From: an uncultured Clostridia bacterium
GTDB taxonomy: Bacteria; Bacillota; Clostridia; Christensenellales; CAG-917
Direction: 5' to 3'
DNA: 49,505 nt
Assembly (NCBI GenBank): GCA_947589475.1
Contig: CANQBO010000015.1
Location: forward strand, 1 to 49,505
Below the pieces are notes generated by a model. It was not told the DNA's origin. It saw nothing but the letters and a program-made list of their open reading frames with translations, and searched no databases. The translations under genes were made by a program, and so were the position numbers. This document shows positions 8,122-16,700 of the stretch, piece after piece (the first letter of the stretch is position 1; each line of letters starts with the position of its first letter).

Positions 8122-8793
8122 ATGACAAAACTTAGTCGTGATGAACTTATAAAGCTGATAAAAGAAGTAATGCGCAATGCCAATCGTACGATAGTGTGCG
8201 AGAAACAATTGCAGTTTGATTTGGCATGGGAATTAAAGAAGAGTACCGGAGCAAAGATTCATCTTGAGTATGCAACTAAACCCAAACAGCAAGAAGAAGA
8301 TGAGGAGGAAAACAATTCCAAAAAAACCAGATATTATTATGATATCGTCATAGAAGATGATGTTGAGCTTATTCCTATTGAGCTGAAATTTAAGACAAAG
8401 TCCGTAAAAGGTCATGAAGAATATACAAATCAAGCCGCACAAGATTTGGCAAGATACGATTTTTGGCGAGATGTTAAAAGAATAGAAGATTTCAATGCAC
8501 CATCTGAAAAATTTGCAAGTGTCGGATATGCTGTAATGGTAACTAACGATGGCGCATATGTGGATAAAAGCGGAGAAAATACAATGTATAAAAGTTTTTC
8601 AGTGAATAAAGATAGGGAAGTTAAGGCGGGCAAACTTGACTGGGCATCAGAACCAAGTCCTAAGTCTGTTGGCGAGAATCGCATGAATGGCATCGAGATA
8701 AAAAATGACTATAAGTTGAATTGGGAAGAGGACGTGGTTGCAAATAACGGTGTTCGATTTAATGTTTTGGTTTTAGAGGTCAAAAAAGCCTAA
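8122..8793 (+). CDS. PD-(D/E)XK nuclease-like protein of unknown role
   Basis: A 223-aa soluble protein. It carries the order of residues expected for a PD-(D/E)XK core: an early helix with EKQLQFDLAWEL, then an Asp in YYYDIVIEDD and a strand with ELKFK (Glu-x-Lys) about 15 residues later, followed by a helix with QAAQDLARYDFWRDV. The middle is interrupted by an acidic/low-complexity EEDEEEN run. I recognise no named family, so nuclease activity is an inference. ATG at 8122 is chosen because ATAGGAG lies ten bases upstream; the frame is open further upstream but that part overlaps the end of the LRR gene. The gap to the LRR stop is only 41 bp, so cotranscription is likely. Base composition is AT-richer than most neighbours. 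Confidence 0.65.
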   Translation: MTKLSRDELIKLIKEVMRNANRTIVCEKQLQFDLAWELKKSTGAKIHLEYATKPKQQEEDEEENNSKKTRYYYDIVIEDDVELIPIELKFKTKSVKGHEEYTNQAAQDLARYDFWRDVKRIEDFNAPSEKFASVGYAVMVTNDGAYVDKSGENTMYKSFSVNKDREVKAGKLDWASEPSPKSVGENRMNGIEIKNDYKLNWEEDVVANNGVRFNVLVLEVKKA

Positions 8794-8844
8794 ATAAAAT
8801 TAAGGCTATATTTTAGCAAACCGAAAAGGCTAGTTCAAAAATCC

Positions 8845-8890
8845 AAACGCGCGAATGTGGCGATGAAAGAGCCGACGTTCGCGCGTTTTT
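8845..8890. terminator. Bidirectional intrinsic terminator between the nuclease-like gene and clpB
   Basis: AAACGCGCGAA (8845-8855) and TTCGCGCGTTT (8878-8888) form an 11-bp perfect stem, with a T-run on the plus side and a T-rich stretch beyond it on the minus side. It separates two convergent genes. Confidence 0.85.
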
Positions 8891-8956
8891 GGTTTGGGAG
8901 TGCAGAGGGGCGAAGTCCCTTTGCAGGGGTGCGGGGCGTACGCCCTGCGACATAAC

Positions 8957-11542
8957 TCACTTTTCTTTGACGGTCACGGTGAGGGTGCCGTCCTTGGCGT
9001 CGACGAGGAGGGTGTCGCCTTCGTGGAGGTCACCTTGTAGGATGGTGCGGGCGACGGCGTTTTCGACGTGGCTTTCGATGTAGCGCTTGAGGGGGCGGGC
9101 GCCGAAGGTGACGTCATAGCCGCCGTCTATTATCGCGTCCTTGGCGGCGGGGGTGATTTCGAGCTTGAGCTCCTGTTTCGATAGTCGGTTGCGGAGCTTA
9201 TCGAGGAGCAGATCCACTATGCTGCGCACGTGCTCGCGGCTGAGAGGCGTGAAGAGCACCGTATCGTCGAGGCGGTTGAGAAATTCGGGTCTGAATGTGG
9301 CTTTGAGCAGGGAATCCACTTGCTTTCGCGCCTCGTCCGAGATGTTGCCGTCCGCGTCTATGCCGTCGAGCAGGGCGGAACTGCCGAGGTTGGACGTCAA
9401 GATTATGACGGTATTTTTGAAGTTGACCGTGCGCCCTTGACTGTCAGTAATTCTGCCGTCGTCGAGCACCTGCAACAGGATGTTGAATACGTCGGGGTGC
9501 GCTTTTTCTATCTCGTCAAACAGCACGACGGAATAGGGCTTGCGCCTGACCGCCTCCGTGAGCTGTCCGCCCTCGTCGTAGCCCACGTATCCCGGAGGCG
9601 CGCCGATGAGCCTCGATACGCTGAATTTTTCCATGTACTCCGTCATGTCTATGCGCACGATGTTGCGCTCGTCGTCAAACAGGTATGCCGCAAGCGTCTT
9701 TGCAAGCTCCGTCTTGCCCACGCCCGTAGGTCCGAGGAACAAAAACGAGCCGATGGGACGGTTTTCGTCCGCGATGCCCGCGCGGGAGCGCAATATCGCC
9801 TCGCTGACCGCGTTCACCGCCTCGTCCTGACCTATGACGCGCTTGTGGAGTTCGTCGCCGAGGTGCAGCAGTTTTTCCTTTTCGCTCGCCATGAGTTTCG
9901 TGACGGGGATGCCCGTCCACTTGGATACTATGCGCGCGATCTCGTCCGCCGTCACCTCGTCGCGTAGCAACTTGCCTTCGGGTTTGGACTCGGACTCCTC
10001 CAGCTTCTTTTGCAGGGCGGGGAGCTTGCCGTATTGCAGTTCCGCCGCTTTGCCGTAGTCGCCCTTGCGCTGAGCCTCTTGTATCTGAAGATTTATGCTG
10101 TCAATCTCCGCCTTGACGTCCTGTACGGAGGTGATCTCCTTCTTCTCGTTTTCCCACTGCGCCTTCATAGCGTTGAATTCGTCCGTAAGCTCGCTAAGCT
10201 CCTTTTTGATGCTCTCAAGCCTGTCGAGGGAGAGCTTGTCCGTCTCCTTTTCAAGCGCCATTTCCTCTATTTGAAGTTGCATTATTTTGCGGCTTATGAC
10301 GTCCATTTCCGTGGGCATGCTGTCGATTTCCGTACGAATGAGCGCGCACGCCTCGTCTATGAGGTCGATCGCCTTGTCGGGCAAAAATCTGTCCGTGATG
10401 TAGCGGTCCGAAAGCGTGGCGGCGGTCACTATCGCGCGGTCGTGGATGCGCACGCCGTGGAATATCTCATAGCGCTCCTTGAGTCCGCGCAGTATCGCTA
10501 TAGTATCCTCGACTGTAGGCTCGTCCACCTGTACGGGTTGGAAGCGCCGCTCGAGCGCCGCGTCCTTCTCGATGTATTTGCGATATTCGTCCAGCGTCGT
10601 CGCGCCTATGCAGTGTAACTCGCCGCGCGCAAGCATGGGCTTAAGCAGATTGCCCGCGTCCATACTGCCTTCCGTCTTGCCCGCGCCTACGATGAGGTGA
10701 AGCTCGTCGATGAAGAGCAGGGTGCGGCCGTTTTGCTTTTTTATCTCGTTGAGCACGGCTTTGAGACGCTCCTCGAACTCGCCGCGGTATTTCGCTCCCG
10801 CGATGAGCGCGCCCATATCGAGAGAAAAGATGTGCTTATCTTTGAGTCCCTCGGGGACGTCGCCTCGCACTATGCGCTGTGCCAGCCCCTCGGCTATAGC
10901 CGTCTTGCCCACGCCCGGCTCGCCTATGAGCACGGGATTGTTTTTGGTTTTGCGCGACAAGATGCGTATGACGTTGCGTATTTCGTCGTCCCTGCCGATT
11001 ACGGGGTCGAGCTGTCCGCGGCTTGCGCGCTCCACGAGGTCGCTGCCGTATTTGGACAGCACGTCGTAGGTGTCCTCCGGACTGTCCGACGTCACTTTTG
11101 AGGTTTTAACTTGCGAAAGTGCTTGCTCAAACTTCGATTTGGTCAAACCCACCTTGTCGAACGCGGCTTTGAGCGCCTTGCTCGGCGAGGCTAAGATTGC
11201 GGAAAAAATGTGCTCCACGCTCACAAAGTCGTCGCCGTTTTTGTCCGCCGCTTTCTGCGCCGCGGAGAATACCAAAGCCAGCGGATTAGAGATGTACACG
11301 CTTCCCGCCCCGCTTCCGCTCACGGACGGGAATGTGCCTATTATCCTGTCTGTTTCGCGCAAGAGTTGAGGCGCGTCCGCTCCGCACTTTGTCACGAGCT
11401 TTGGGATCAGTCCCTCGTCGTCGTTTAGCAGGGCATAGGTCATATGCTCAGGCTCTATCTGCTGGTTGCCCCTCTCAAGCGCGAGGGTCTGCGCGTTATT
11501 GATGGCTTCCACAGCCTTTTTTGTGTATTTTTCCAAATTCAT
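8957..11542 (-). CDS. clpB: ATP-dependent disaggregase ClpB
   Basis: An 861-aa cytoplasmic AAA+ chaperone that, with DnaK, solubilises aggregated proteins; family length is about 860. Order: N-terminal Clp repeat domain (about 1-145), first AAA module with Walker A GEPGVGKT near residue 205 and Walker B LLFIDELH, the coiled-coil M domain (about 400-530, [14 protein letters not shown]), second AAA module with Walker A GPTGVGKT near 605 and Walker [13 protein letters not shown], then the C-terminal D2-small domain. The M domain distinguishes ClpB from ClpC and ClpA. ATG at 11542 is chosen because GGAGGAGG precedes it; the frame extends 20 codons upstream into the regulatory region. A CIRCE operator and perfect promoter upstream indicate HrcA-controlled heat-shock expression. 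Confidence 0.98.
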   Translation of the reverse strand: MNLEKYTKKAVEAINNAQTLALERGNQQIEPEHMTYALLNDDEGLIPKLVTKCGADAPQLLRETDRIIGTFPSVSGSGAGSVYISNPLALVFSAAQKAADKNGDDFVSVEHIFSAILASPSKALKAAFDKVGLTKSKFEQALSQVKTSKVTSDSPEDTYDVLSKYGSDLVERASRGQLDPVIGRDDEIRNVIRILSRKTKNNPVLIGEPGVGKTAIAEGLAQRIVRGDVPEGLKDKHIFSLDMGALIAGAKYRGEFEERLKAVLNEIKKQNGRTLLFIDELHLIVGAGKTEGSMDAGNLLKPMLARGELHCIGATTLDEYRKYIEKDAALERRFQPVQVDEPTVEDTIAILRGLKERYEIFHGVRIHDRAIVTAATLSDRYITDRFLPDKAIDLIDEACALIRTEIDSMPTEMDVISRKIMQLQIEEMALEKETDKLSLDRLESIKKELSELTDEFNAMKAQWENEKKEITSVQDVKAEIDSINLQIQEAQRKGDYGKAAELQYGKLPALQKKLEESESKPEGKLLRDEVTADEIARIVSKWTGIPVTKLMASEKEKLLHLGDELHKRVIGQDEAVNAVSEAILRSRAGIADENRPIGSFLFLGPTGVGKTELAKTLAAYLFDDERNIVRIDMTEYMEKFSVSRLIGAPPGYVGYDEGGQLTEAVRRKPYSVVLFDEIEKAHPDVFNILLQVLDDGRITDSQGRTVNFKNTVIILTSNLGSSALLDGIDADGNISDEARKQVDSLLKATFRPEFLNRLDDTVLFTPLSREHVRSIVDLLLDKLRNRLSKQELKLEITPAAKDAIIDGGYDVTFGARPLKRYIESHVENAVARTILQGDLHEGDTLLVDAKDGTLTVTVKEK

Positions 11543-11589
11543 ATATGCCTCCTCCGGAGAATGTGTTTGGCAATCTTTGCTGTAGATTG

Positions 11590-11616
11590 TTAGCACTCTC
11601 ACTCATAGACTGCTAA
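11590..11616. promoter_or_regulatory. CIRCE element (HrcA operator) of clpB
   Basis: TTAGCACTC (11590-11598), a 9-bp spacer, GACTGCTAA (11608-11616). The consensus second arm is GAGTGCTAA, so one base differs. It lies at and just downstream of the expected clpB transcription start, the usual position for HrcA repression. Confidence 0.88.
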
Positions 11617-11617
11617 A

Positions 11618-11646
11618 ATTATAAAACACGGCGCGACGTTTGTCAA
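11618..11646 (-). promoter_or_regulatory. Perfect sigma-A promoter of clpB
   Basis: TTGACA (11646-11641), 17-bp spacer, TATAAT (11623-11618), immediately upstream of the CIRCE element. Confidence 0.88.
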
Positions 11647-11696
11647 CGGTTTATGCAAATATTGTTGACATTTTTTGTCAGCCGAAACACAAGGGG

Positions 11697-11725
11697 TTGT
11701 TATCCTATGCAATTTATGATACAAT
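11697..11725 (+). promoter_or_regulatory. Likely promoter of the TIR-domain gene
   Basis: TTGTTA (11697-11702), 17-bp spacer, TACAAT (11720-11725), about 90 bases before the proposed GTG start and divergent from the clpB promoter. Confidence 0.5.
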
Positions 11726-11822
11726 ACAATCTGCAAATATATTCGAGCACAAATTCGGATCCGTCTGTCCCTGTCATTCAAAATGCGTGACGCGCAGACG
11801 AGAACAAATTGAGAGGTACATT

Positions 11823-12710
11823 GTGAAGTGCATAAATTGCGGTTCGAAAAGAATCGAGTGCGGTTCGGACAGTTTTACATGTTTGGATTGCGGACAGTAT
11901 TATACAAAAGAATATTGGTTTATCTCTCACTCGCATCTTGATATAGAAAAAGTCAGGATTGTGAGGGACGTCATCGAGGAAATATTTTTTTATGAACCCA
12001 TTTTGTTCTTTTTGAAATGCCTGTCCGATGACAATGAAATAACCGATCTTATCAAGCGCGAAATCGACGCGCGCATATGGTTTGTCTATTGCGACAGCAA
12101 AAATGCGCGCAAATCGCCGTACGTTCGAAATGAGCTTGACTATATACAAAAATTGATCGACATCGGCTATTCGAAAAAGCTGATAACTGTCGATCTCGAC
12201 AAATTCGAAATATGGCAAAAGGGTTGCAAAAAGTATATACGCGAGCAAGTTTTCAAGTCATTGCGCAAGAGCAAACTGTTTATTATGCCGACTTCGGATC
12301 GCGCTTTTACCGCAAGGTTGTACGATCATCTTCTGACGGACGGATACAAAGTTTTTTATGAGACAATGATTTTGAGCGGATTTAATGATTCCGTTGCAAA
12401 TAAGATTGCGCAATTTTCGAGCGAAGACGGGCTTTTGCTTGCTCCTATAGACAAAAAAACATTGCTGTGCGGCGGGGAAGTCCTTGACGGTATAAAGCGG
12501 GATACCGTTGCCGCAATCGACGCCAGGGCCGCTATATTACCCATCCTTCTTACCGATGATGATTGCAAAGGGCATGAACTTGTGCAACTTTTAAGAGTTA
12601 TGGTGCCCGCGCTCGGCAATAGGAATTATGTATTGTTCGACAAAAGCAATTGGACCCAATCCGTGCAAAAATTGGAAAATATGTTGGAGTTCTTTTACTG
12701 TGCCGACTGA
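11823..12710 (+). CDS. Zinc-ribbon protein with one clear and one probable TIR domain
   Basis: A 295-aa soluble protein. The N-terminus is a compact zinc ribbon (Cys3, Cys6, Cys20, Cys23). Residues about 31-150 form a TIR domain: YWFISHSH opening strand and helix, then SPYVRNEL, where Glu104 matches the catalytic glutamate position of NAD-cleaving TIR domains. Residues about 165-295 look like a second, divergent TIR fold (SDRAFTARLYDHLLTDGYKVFYE, later ILPILLTDDD) without an obvious catalytic motif. The GTG at 11823 is chosen because GAGAGGT lies five bases upstream and the ribbon begins at once; the longer frame would cross the clpB promoter. TIR domains in bacteria act in phage defence by NAD+ depletion or signal synthesis. 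Whether this one does is unknown; no defence partner is adjacent. Confidence 0.75.
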   Translation: MKCINCGSKRIECGSDSFTCLDCGQYYTKEYWFISHSHLDIEKVRIVRDVIEEIFFYEPILFFLKCLSDDNEITDLIKREIDARIWFVYCDSKNARKSPYVRNELDYIQKLIDIGYSKKLITVDLDKFEIWQKGCKKYIREQVFKSLRKSKLFIMPTSDRAFTARLYDHLLTDGYKVFYETMILSGFNDSVANKIAQFSSEDGLLLAPIDKKTLLCGGEVLDGIKRDTVAAIDARAAILPILLTDDDCKGHELVQLLRVMVPALGNRNYVLFDKSNWTQSVQKLENMLEFFYCAD

Positions 12711-12726
12711 CAATGAGCGGACAACA

Positions 12727-12758
12727 AAAAAATAAGTTCCGCTTTCAAAACGGAACTT
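12727..12758 (-). terminator. Terminator of the TetR gene
   Basis: AAGTTCCG (12758-12751 in the minus sense) pairs with CGGAACTT (12741-12734) around 9 bases, followed by A and then seven T on the minus strand. It may also end the converging TIR gene. Confidence 0.75.
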
Positions 12759-12813
12759 GCGCATCATGATGCTTAAATGTATGTCATCGCGCTAATACGT
12801 CAAGGGTAATACG

Positions 12814-13401
12814 TCAAGTTTGTTTCTGCTTGAAGAGGGTCGAGAACGTCAGACCCGAGATTATCTTCACAAATTCGTCGTAAGTGTAGTGCCCCGGGTC
12901 GTCGAGCACGAGCAGGGTGGTGTTTATCATTCCGCCCGCGATGAAGGTCGCGATGACGGTGGGGGGCACTATGAAATCATAGGTCGTCTTGTACTTGCTC
13001 AGCTGATATTTGACGGAATTTGCTATGGAGTCCCGTATCGTCTCCAGCACTTTGCCGCCGCGGTTGAATTTGAGCAACTTTGTGATGTGGTTTCTGTTGT
13101 CGAAAACGAAGTCCGCCCCCATAGTGAGGATCGCCCTCAGCGTCTCGTAGGGATCGGAAAATTTGTTTTCGCGAGTAAAACTTTCGTACAGGGTGTCCTT
13201 AAGCTCATCCAAAGCGAAATTGAGCAGGTGGTATTTGTCCTCGAAGTGCGCGTAAAATGTGGCGCGGTTTATCATTGCCTTGTTGCAGAGGTCGATGACG
13301 CTTATTTTTTCGATGGACTCCTCCTGCATGAGGTCGAGCAGGGTGTTGCTGAGCAGTTTTCGTGTGCGGACAATGCGCAGATCTTCCTTTTCCTTTGACA
13401 T
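12814..13401 (-). CDS. TetR/AcrR-family transcriptional regulator
   Basis: A 195-aa protein. Residues about 10-58 form the TetR helix-turn-helix (RTRKLLSNTLLDLM, then ISVIDLCNKAMINRATFYAHFEDKYHLL, with the canonical TFYxHFxDKxxL). The C-terminal ligand-binding part ends in a hydrophobic helix region (TVIATFIAGGMINTTLLVL) resembling the TetR_C_7/8 groups found in DhaS-like and lipid- or stress-related regulators. The start at 13401 has a GGAG near it and a promoter of TTGACA-type upstream. It diverges from the giant lipoprotein gene at 13764 across about 360 bp. Its target is unknown; I found no clear dyad operator in that interval, so the lipoprotein is only a candidate target. Confidence 0.9.
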   Translation of the reverse strand: MSKEKEDLRIVRTRKLLSNTLLDLMQEESIEKISVIDLCNKAMINRATFYAHFEDKYHLLNFALDELKDTLYESFTRENKFSDPYETLRAILTMGADFVFDNRNHITKLLKFNRGGKVLETIRDSIANSVKYQLSKYKTTYDFIVPPTVIATFIAGGMINTTLLVLDDPGHYTYDEFVKIISGLTFSTLFKQKQT

Positions 13402-13430
13402 AGAACTCCGTTTCCTCCTTATACAGGCTT

Positions 13431-13459
13431 ATAATAACACTGATTTAAAAAACTGTCAA
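13431..13459 (-). promoter_or_regulatory. Promoter of the TetR gene
   Basis: TTGACA (13459-13454), 17-bp spacer, TATTAT (13436-13431), about 30 bp upstream of the ATG. Confidence 0.75.
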
Positions 13460-13678
13460 TATATCTTTACACAAGGACGTTTAGCATTACAGCCGTATCG
13501 AAAAAAATACAAAATGCACGGGAATTTTGACGCAAATTTCAGGCGCCTAAGTTTGAATTGAGCAGTGTATTATGCAAAATTTTGAATAAATATCTGGCAT
13601 TTTATACATTTTTAATGATTTTCATCACGGTTTTTCGATATTTATGCAAAATTTGGGTGGCTCAAACGGTTGACTTAT
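13460..13678. other. AT-rich intergenic DNA without a recognisable gene
   Basis: No open frame with a ribosome binding site is seen. A short phrase, TATGCAAAATTT, occurs near 13571 and again near 13643. Otherwise I see nothing defined here. Confidence 0.5.
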
Positions 13679-13707
13679 TTGACATATGGTTTTATTATAT
13701 ATATAAT
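13679..13707 (+). promoter_or_regulatory. Perfect sigma-A promoter of the 1602-aa lipoprotein
   Basis: TTGACA (13679-13684), 17-bp spacer, TATAAT (13702-13707). A second TTGACT overlaps just upstream. Transcription start is expected near 13714. Confidence 0.85.
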
Positions 13708-13734
13708 TTTCAAAATAATAAGCACATTTCTTGT

Positions 13735-13757
13735 TCGGGCGACGCCCGACAAAGGAG
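13735..13757 (+). promoter_or_regulatory. Leader hairpin abutting the ribosome binding site
   Basis: TCGGGC (13735-13740) and GCCCGA (13744-13749) form a 6-bp stem with a 3-base loop. AAAGGAG follows at 13751-13757. Same layout as at 1927-1947. Confidence 0.6.
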
Positions 13758-13763
13758 ATCTAT

Positions 13764-16700
13764 ATGAAGAAAAAATTCGGAATTTTACTCTCGGTCATAA
13801 TGCTGTTGCTCGTGTTGATCGTCGCCGTGGCGTGCGATCCCGAAGAGCAAGCTCCCACAGCGCAAAAATACGAGATCTCGTTTGAATCCAACGGCGGCGA
13901 CGAGGTGGACTCCATAGTCGCCGAGGCGGGGAGCGATATAAGCGCGCTCCTGCCGAGCGATCCCACAAAAAAGGACTTGTTCTTTGCGGGTTGGTCTCTT
14001 GAAAACAACGGATTTTCAAGCAAAGTCGCCGAGCTTCCAAAGACTATGCCCTCCGAGAATGTTACATACTTCGCGAGGTGGGCAAGGCATGCCGTCGTAG
14101 TGCCCAAACTTCAGCCTTTGGGCGAGGACGGCGAGCCTGATGCGAACAAAGAGAATTATGTCATCTCTGCCGAAAACAGTATTACGGTGGAGGTGGATCC
14201 GCAATCTCCCGCGCTCGATCTTTATGACAATCGTCCCAAAGTGACGGGCTTTCAAGACGTCTCCGCGCCCGAAGAGCACGAGGCTACGATAGACGTCAAA
14301 GAAAAGACGGTGTATCTATATTACAATCGTATGCGCTATGACGTCAGCTTCAACCTCAACAACACGTCGATGTCGGGCAACATACAAGGCGCGAGGCTTT
14401 ATTTCGGACAAAAGTTGGAACTTCCCGATATTCCTTTCAACATCGTCGTCCCCGATGACTTGCGTTTTGCGGGGTGGTCCTCCGATTATGACGGAGATAA
14501 GGACTTCGCCGCCGCGGGCGAAGAGGTGGAGATAGGCGATTTAAACAGCGTCATCGACGGCTCGACGACCTCCGTCACGCTTTATGCCGTATACGACGAA
14601 GGCTATGTGGACTTTTCGAGAGGAAGCGACTATGTTTTCGTCCCCGAGCACGAGGACGGCGTCGTCTATTTGCGTCGCGCCGGCTTGTTTGAATTCGAGG
14701 GCGAGTATTACAAAAATACCGCGCTAAGCGAGACGGCACCCCACATCGGCGAGTTTACCGTCGAAAACGGTTCGGGCACTGTGCTGAACGGCTACGTCTA
14801 TGACGACGGGCACTTTGCGTATGAGCAGAACTTCTCCGAGGAATTCGCCTTTTTGAAGGGGCTGGATATTCCGCGCTACAGTCAGGAGGACGACGCGCCC
14901 GTAGAAGGCAGTTTTTTGAAATTCGTCGACCTTTACGGCTGTGCGTCGCTCACGCTTTCGGAACCTATAAAAAAAGAAGTCATCTTGTACACCGAGACCT
15001 CTTCTGCCCTAGGCGAATATACTTTCGACGCGGGCACTCATATGGGCGGATATTGGTATGACTCCGCATTGCAGGACTTCTGTTTTTCCGTCAGCGCTAA
15101 GATAAACGGAATAAAAACGCAGGTGGACATGCATTTTCAATTCGTACAGACGGAAGAGGACGCAGATACAAACTATTTCGCCTTCCGCGGCGAGGAAGCG
15201 GGACTTTTCTGCGAGGGCTTGTCGTCTAGCGGCTCCCTTATGGGAGATCTCGTCGTCTTTGACGGCTACGGCGGCGCGATAGCGGTCGTGGGCAATTCTC
15301 AATATCAAGGCTACTATACGCAAGTGAGCGAGGACGCATATTTGACGTCTATGTTCGACGCCTCGGACAATTATATGTCCATGCTCATTCGTCCCGACTT
15401 CGATACTCTATACGGCGAAAACGACTTGAACCTGCTTGTCCTACCTTATACGAAGGGCGACAGCTCGCTGTTTGCGATGTGCGAAAACGAGGACGGCAGT
15501 ACTTTCTACTCGGACGGCTTCGGCAACGCGGTCTACACGACTAAAGACGGCGCAGAGATAAGCGGCGACGCGGCGCTCGGTTGCGATATGTTTGAGGATA
15601 CGACGCCCTCAATAGTCTACAAGCTTACCGATGACGACAACAAGACGCACTTCTTCATCGTGGATCAAGGCGAGGCAAACGGCAACTTTATCCACACCGA
15701 GAGCGCGGTTGACGTCAAATATCTTTATAATACGTCCGCTTCCTCGGGCGAATACGTCGGCGCGATAGTCACCGCGGGAAGCGACGCATACTTCCTCACC
15801 GCCGCAACGGGCGCTATGGGCAACGTCGTTTTCGGCGATCTCAAGAAGGGCACGGTCAAGGCGAGCGACAGCGGCTTCCTTTTCGAGAGCGAAGAATATG
15901 TGATCTCCTATGCGGAGGACGAGGCTCTGACCGAGAGATACGAGATCCCCACAGCCTCGACGTCGCAATTGAAATTGAGCGCTCTGACTTTCTCGGTGAC
16001 AGGCGGCGCGGGCGGCACTCTCAGCGTGACGGCGGGTGAAAACGGCAAGGCGACTTATACGGCGACCGAAGGCGAATTTGAAGGTCTCGATTATGAATTC
16101 GCATACTCCTCCGTAATCGTAAAGAACGGCGACGTGACTACGATGTTCGTCGTGGACAGCTTCGGCACATCGCTTAAGGCGTTCGCCACGGTCGAGAAAA
16201 ATTTGTACGTCGCGGATTCCGAGGAGATCGCGGGCAAATTGTACGAATATAAGGACGGTAACAACGACAGAGCTACGCTTTGGATGAATATGTACGGCGA
16301 GATACACTTCTACGCTTTTGCGAATATCTCTCAAACGACTTCCGCGCCCGTCCTGCCGATAAGCGGAGAGAATGTCTACATCATCGAGACGTCGCTTTCA
16401 AGCTACTATGCCATAAAGGACGAAAAAGGCGATTATCTCTCCCCCAACTCCTTGCTGAGGAGCGGCGAATTTACGCTTGCGGAAGGCGAGGACAAGCTTC
16501 AACTCGACGCATACGGCTTTGCGAAGTACACCTTAGACAAGCAGACCTACGACGGCGTTTACGGCATAGCGGACGGAGTGTACAGCGTGACGTTTAAGGC
16601 GACAGACTCTCCCGCCGCTTTCAAATTCGTGTTGTCGGGAAATACCTTCAAAAAGGTGGACTACAGCGAGTTTTACGTCGTCAATCCCGCGACTTTGGCG

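Noticed and set aside
11640..11822. An upstream start (TTG at 11640) for the TIR protein
   Set aside because: The extension would begin inside the clpB -35 region and cross the TIR gene's own promoter. GTG at 11823 has a ribosome binding site and begins at the zinc ribbon.
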